Below, piece by piece: positions 8,991 to 10,343 of a stretch of DNA of 10,343 nucleotides. Below the pieces are notes generated by a model that made no database searches, was not told the origin of the DNA, and saw nothing but the letters and a program-made list of their open reading frames with translations. The position numbers and the translations under genes were made by a program. The stretch's first letter is position 1. Every line of letters starts with the position of its first letter. The DNA is from Ophiocordyceps camponoti-saundersi (nom. inval.) (lineage: Eukaryota > Ascomycota > Sordariomycetes > Hypocreales > Ophiocordycipitaceae): the NCBI GenBank assembly GCA_003339415.1, contig PDHQ01000722.1:1-10343 (forward strand), given 5' to 3'.

Positions 8991-9186
8991 GATTTCTCCC
9001 GGTACTTAGATATATCGAGGAACTCGTTAATTAGATATCGCGAGTATTTTAACGCTAACTTTATTATTCGTATTATTTTTTTATTTAATCTTAGTATTAT
9101 TATTCTTATCTATCGGAATTACTTCGAATAGGTACGTATCCTTTCGTATATAATACCTAAGGTAGCCCTCGGGTATAAATAGAGAT

Positions 9187-9196
9187 AAAAAAAAAA
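9187..9196. repeat. A10 homopolymer
   Basis: Ten consecutive A, about 45 bases left of the inverted repeat. No further significance is visible. Confidence 0.85.
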
Positions 9197-9241
9197 TCAC
9201 TTCTCTTACTCTCGTTATCGACGTGTTTATAACTAACGACT

Positions 9242-9320
9242 CCGTCGGGGTTAAAAGAGTAGTATATTTGCCGCCGCGCGTCTATTAGTTATACTAGCCT
9301 TTCTTATTCTTATTATTAAC
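9242..9320 (+). repeat. Inverted repeat, left arm (79 nt)
   Basis: This arm pairs with the reverse complement of 9370-9448 over 79 positions without a gap and with about 11 mismatches (about 86 percent). The central part is the strongest, including AGTAGTATATT, CCGCCGCG, GTCTATTAG and ATACTAGCCTTT. A weaker similarity continues outward for about 20 bases. Some differences are C/T or A/G and could come from RIP; others are transversions and suggest age. It could be a fold-back or MITE-like element, or the facing ends of two inserted repeats. Confidence 0.85.
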
Positions 9321-9369
9321 GCAGTTATCGTCGATATTTACCGCTACGGTCCTTAACGTTCGTTACCGC

Positions 9370-9448
9370 GTTAGTAGTAAGAATAATAAAGGCTAGTATA
9401 TCTAATAGACCCGCGGCGGCGAATATACTACTCCTTCGCTCCCGACGG
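9370..9448 (-). repeat. Inverted repeat, right arm (79 nt)
   Basis: Partner of the arm at 9242-9320, with a 49-nt spacer (9321-9369). The innermost spacer bases keep a trace of complementarity (GCAGTTA against GCGGTAA), so the original hairpin may have had a shorter loop. The sequence right of this arm does not resemble the inside of the left-hand element, which disfavours two full head-to-head copies of one retrotransposon. Confidence 0.85.
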
Positions 9449-9469
9449 TATTATCTATTATAACCGCGT

Positions 9470-10257
9470 TAATTATAATAATAGCCCTCCTTCGGTAGTA
9501 GTCGAGCGTCTCGAGATCTCGGTCTCTCTTAAGCTAGATAGTCGGTTTAAATCCGGCGTAGGGCATTAGTATTTTCACCGTAAAGCCTAGACTAGGTTAT
9601 ACCCCTAAAACGTGCTTATTCTAACTAAGCTAGGGCGACTAATAGTCTTAAATAGTCTCTAGCCGGTACTATCGATTTTATTAGAACTACTACTCGCTAG
9701 AACTAATCCTATGCCCGTAAGTTTACTATAACCGTCTATATTATTAATCTAAAAACTAATTTACGAATTATAGCGGCGCTAAGTTAGCGTTTAAGAATAA
9801 CGGAGCTAAAGCCTTTTTATAAGGAATTATACCCTAGGTATTTATCTAGTAGATATAGCACTACCTAGCACCGATTTACGAACTATCTTCGTTATAAATA
9901 TCTCTTACCTATATAATTAGGCTAACTGCCTTTTCGGCGAACGAGAAACCTACTCTTCTTATCTTATATCGCCTAAGCTACGGAATACTAGCCGATATAA
10001 ACTATAGCCTCTTACTACTAACCGGCTAACCGTTATAATATAGTATATTTCTACTTTTCTATAAACGCTATCTTATAACTAGCCTATAGTTATTCCTAAG
10101 AGCGTAAGTATAGATAACTTACGATAAAGTCCTTTCTAAAAGCGATATCTAAAGCTTATACTGCGCTCGGCGCTTAATATATTTTTTATAATTTACCGCT
10201 ATTTCGGTTATTACCTATTTGCCTTTAGATATCTTATTAGGTCTAGTTTTCTTTATA
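9470..10257. other. Degraded stretch, weak plus-strand open tendency, no assigned gene
   Basis: No recognisable domain. The plus frame with codons at 3n positions has about 17 stops in 255 codons from about 9590 on (about 4 percent after 9840), while the minus frame I compared has roughly twice as many. The translation is rich in Leu, Ile, Tyr and Ser and might be the start or middle of another RIP-eroded plus-strand protein that leaves the window on the right. There is no motif with which to name it. Confidence 0.3.
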
Positions 10258-10273
10258 GGGGGGGGGGGGGGGG
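10258..10273 (+). repeat. G16 homopolymer
   Basis: Sixteen consecutive G, the longest G run in the window. Such a run could form G-quadruplex structures and is a likely place for sequencing or assembly length errors. It breaks the weak plus-strand frame around it. Confidence 0.9.
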
Positions 10274-10343
10274 CTAGCGGTAAAGGCCCTGCTAGAGGAA
10301 CTTATTCTAATAGTCGTTATAGTACCCCTAGGCCTTTTTACAA

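Larger units (their letters stand above)
1..10343. other. RIP-mutated repeat block
   Basis: Seen: CA and TG are almost missing on both strands while TA is strongly over-represented and CG is common. In 961-1320 a hand count gives 0 CA and 2 TG. Stops in the recognisable relics fall where Gln or Trp codons would be expected (CAA/CAG to TAA/TAG, TGG to TAG or TAA). Known: C-to-T change at CpA on both strands is the signature of fungal repeat-induced point mutation in Pezizomycotina. Inferred: the whole window belonged to repeated DNA and passed through several RIP cycles. Abundant CpG argues against ordinary methyl-CpG decay as the main cause. The retained CpG also makes a mitochondrial origin unlikely despite the AT bias. 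Confidence 0.92.

Noticed and set aside
9100..9470. Two head-to-head LTRs meeting at the inverted repeat
   Set aside because: The sequence right of the right arm does not resemble that left of the left arm beyond about 20 weak bases, so full paired LTRs are not supported.
1..10343. Mitochondrial or plasmid DNA because of AT richness
   Set aside because: CG is frequent, GC-rich islands occur, and the CA/TG loss is a nuclear RIP pattern.
1..10343. tRNA, rRNA or CRISPR features
   Set aside because: No cloverleaf-compatible conserved boxes, rRNA words or regularly spaced repeats were seen on either strand.

Overview
The window looks like a heterochromatic, repeat-derived block from a filamentous ascomycete (Pezizomycotina) that has been mutated almost to saturation by repeat-induced point mutation (RIP). 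The dinucleotides CA and TG, the RIP substrate on the two strands, are nearly absent, while TA is very common and CG is still plentiful. For example, in 961-1320 I count no CA and two TG against dozens of TA. As a result almost every reading frame is broken by TAA and TAG at places where CAA, CAG or TGG codons would be expected. I see no intact gene, tRNA, rRNA or CRISPR array. The species cannot be named from this sequence.

Left part (1-4045): an A-rich tract, then a stop-free 89-codon frame (56-325), then a long plus-strand ghost coding region (about 360-4045, more than 1,200 codons). The ghost runs in one frame to about 2850 and in another from there on. Its stop density is far below that of neighbouring frames in its best section (about 1050-1910). 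It has an acidic segment, a proline-rich segment and a basic C-terminal segment. I cannot assign it to a family, and it is the best candidate here for something undescribed.

Middle part (4046-6970): AT-rich sequence with no supported gene, then short microsatellites, then a CpG-rich island (about 6410-6660) with a repeated GCGCGTGCG motif and two palindromes, then an acidic (GAY/AAY)-rich frame containing an AAT microsatellite.

Right part (6985-10343): a minus-strand relic of a fungal Ty1/Copia retrotransposon polyprotein. The RNase H domain and the connection from reverse transcriptase are recognisable at about 6985-7730. Next, reading upstream on that strand, come a possible reverse transcriptase YDD remnant, an A-rich tract, and a decayed minus-strand frame of unknown or possibly gag-like identity (8350-8990). 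The space between them is far too short for integrase and a complete reverse transcriptase, so the element is internally deleted. A 79-bp inverted repeat with a 49-nt spacer (9242-9448) lies beyond it. The last 870 bases hold a weak plus-strand open tendency and a run of 16 G. Nothing here is likely to make protein. The parts are layered dead elements, not a working gene set.
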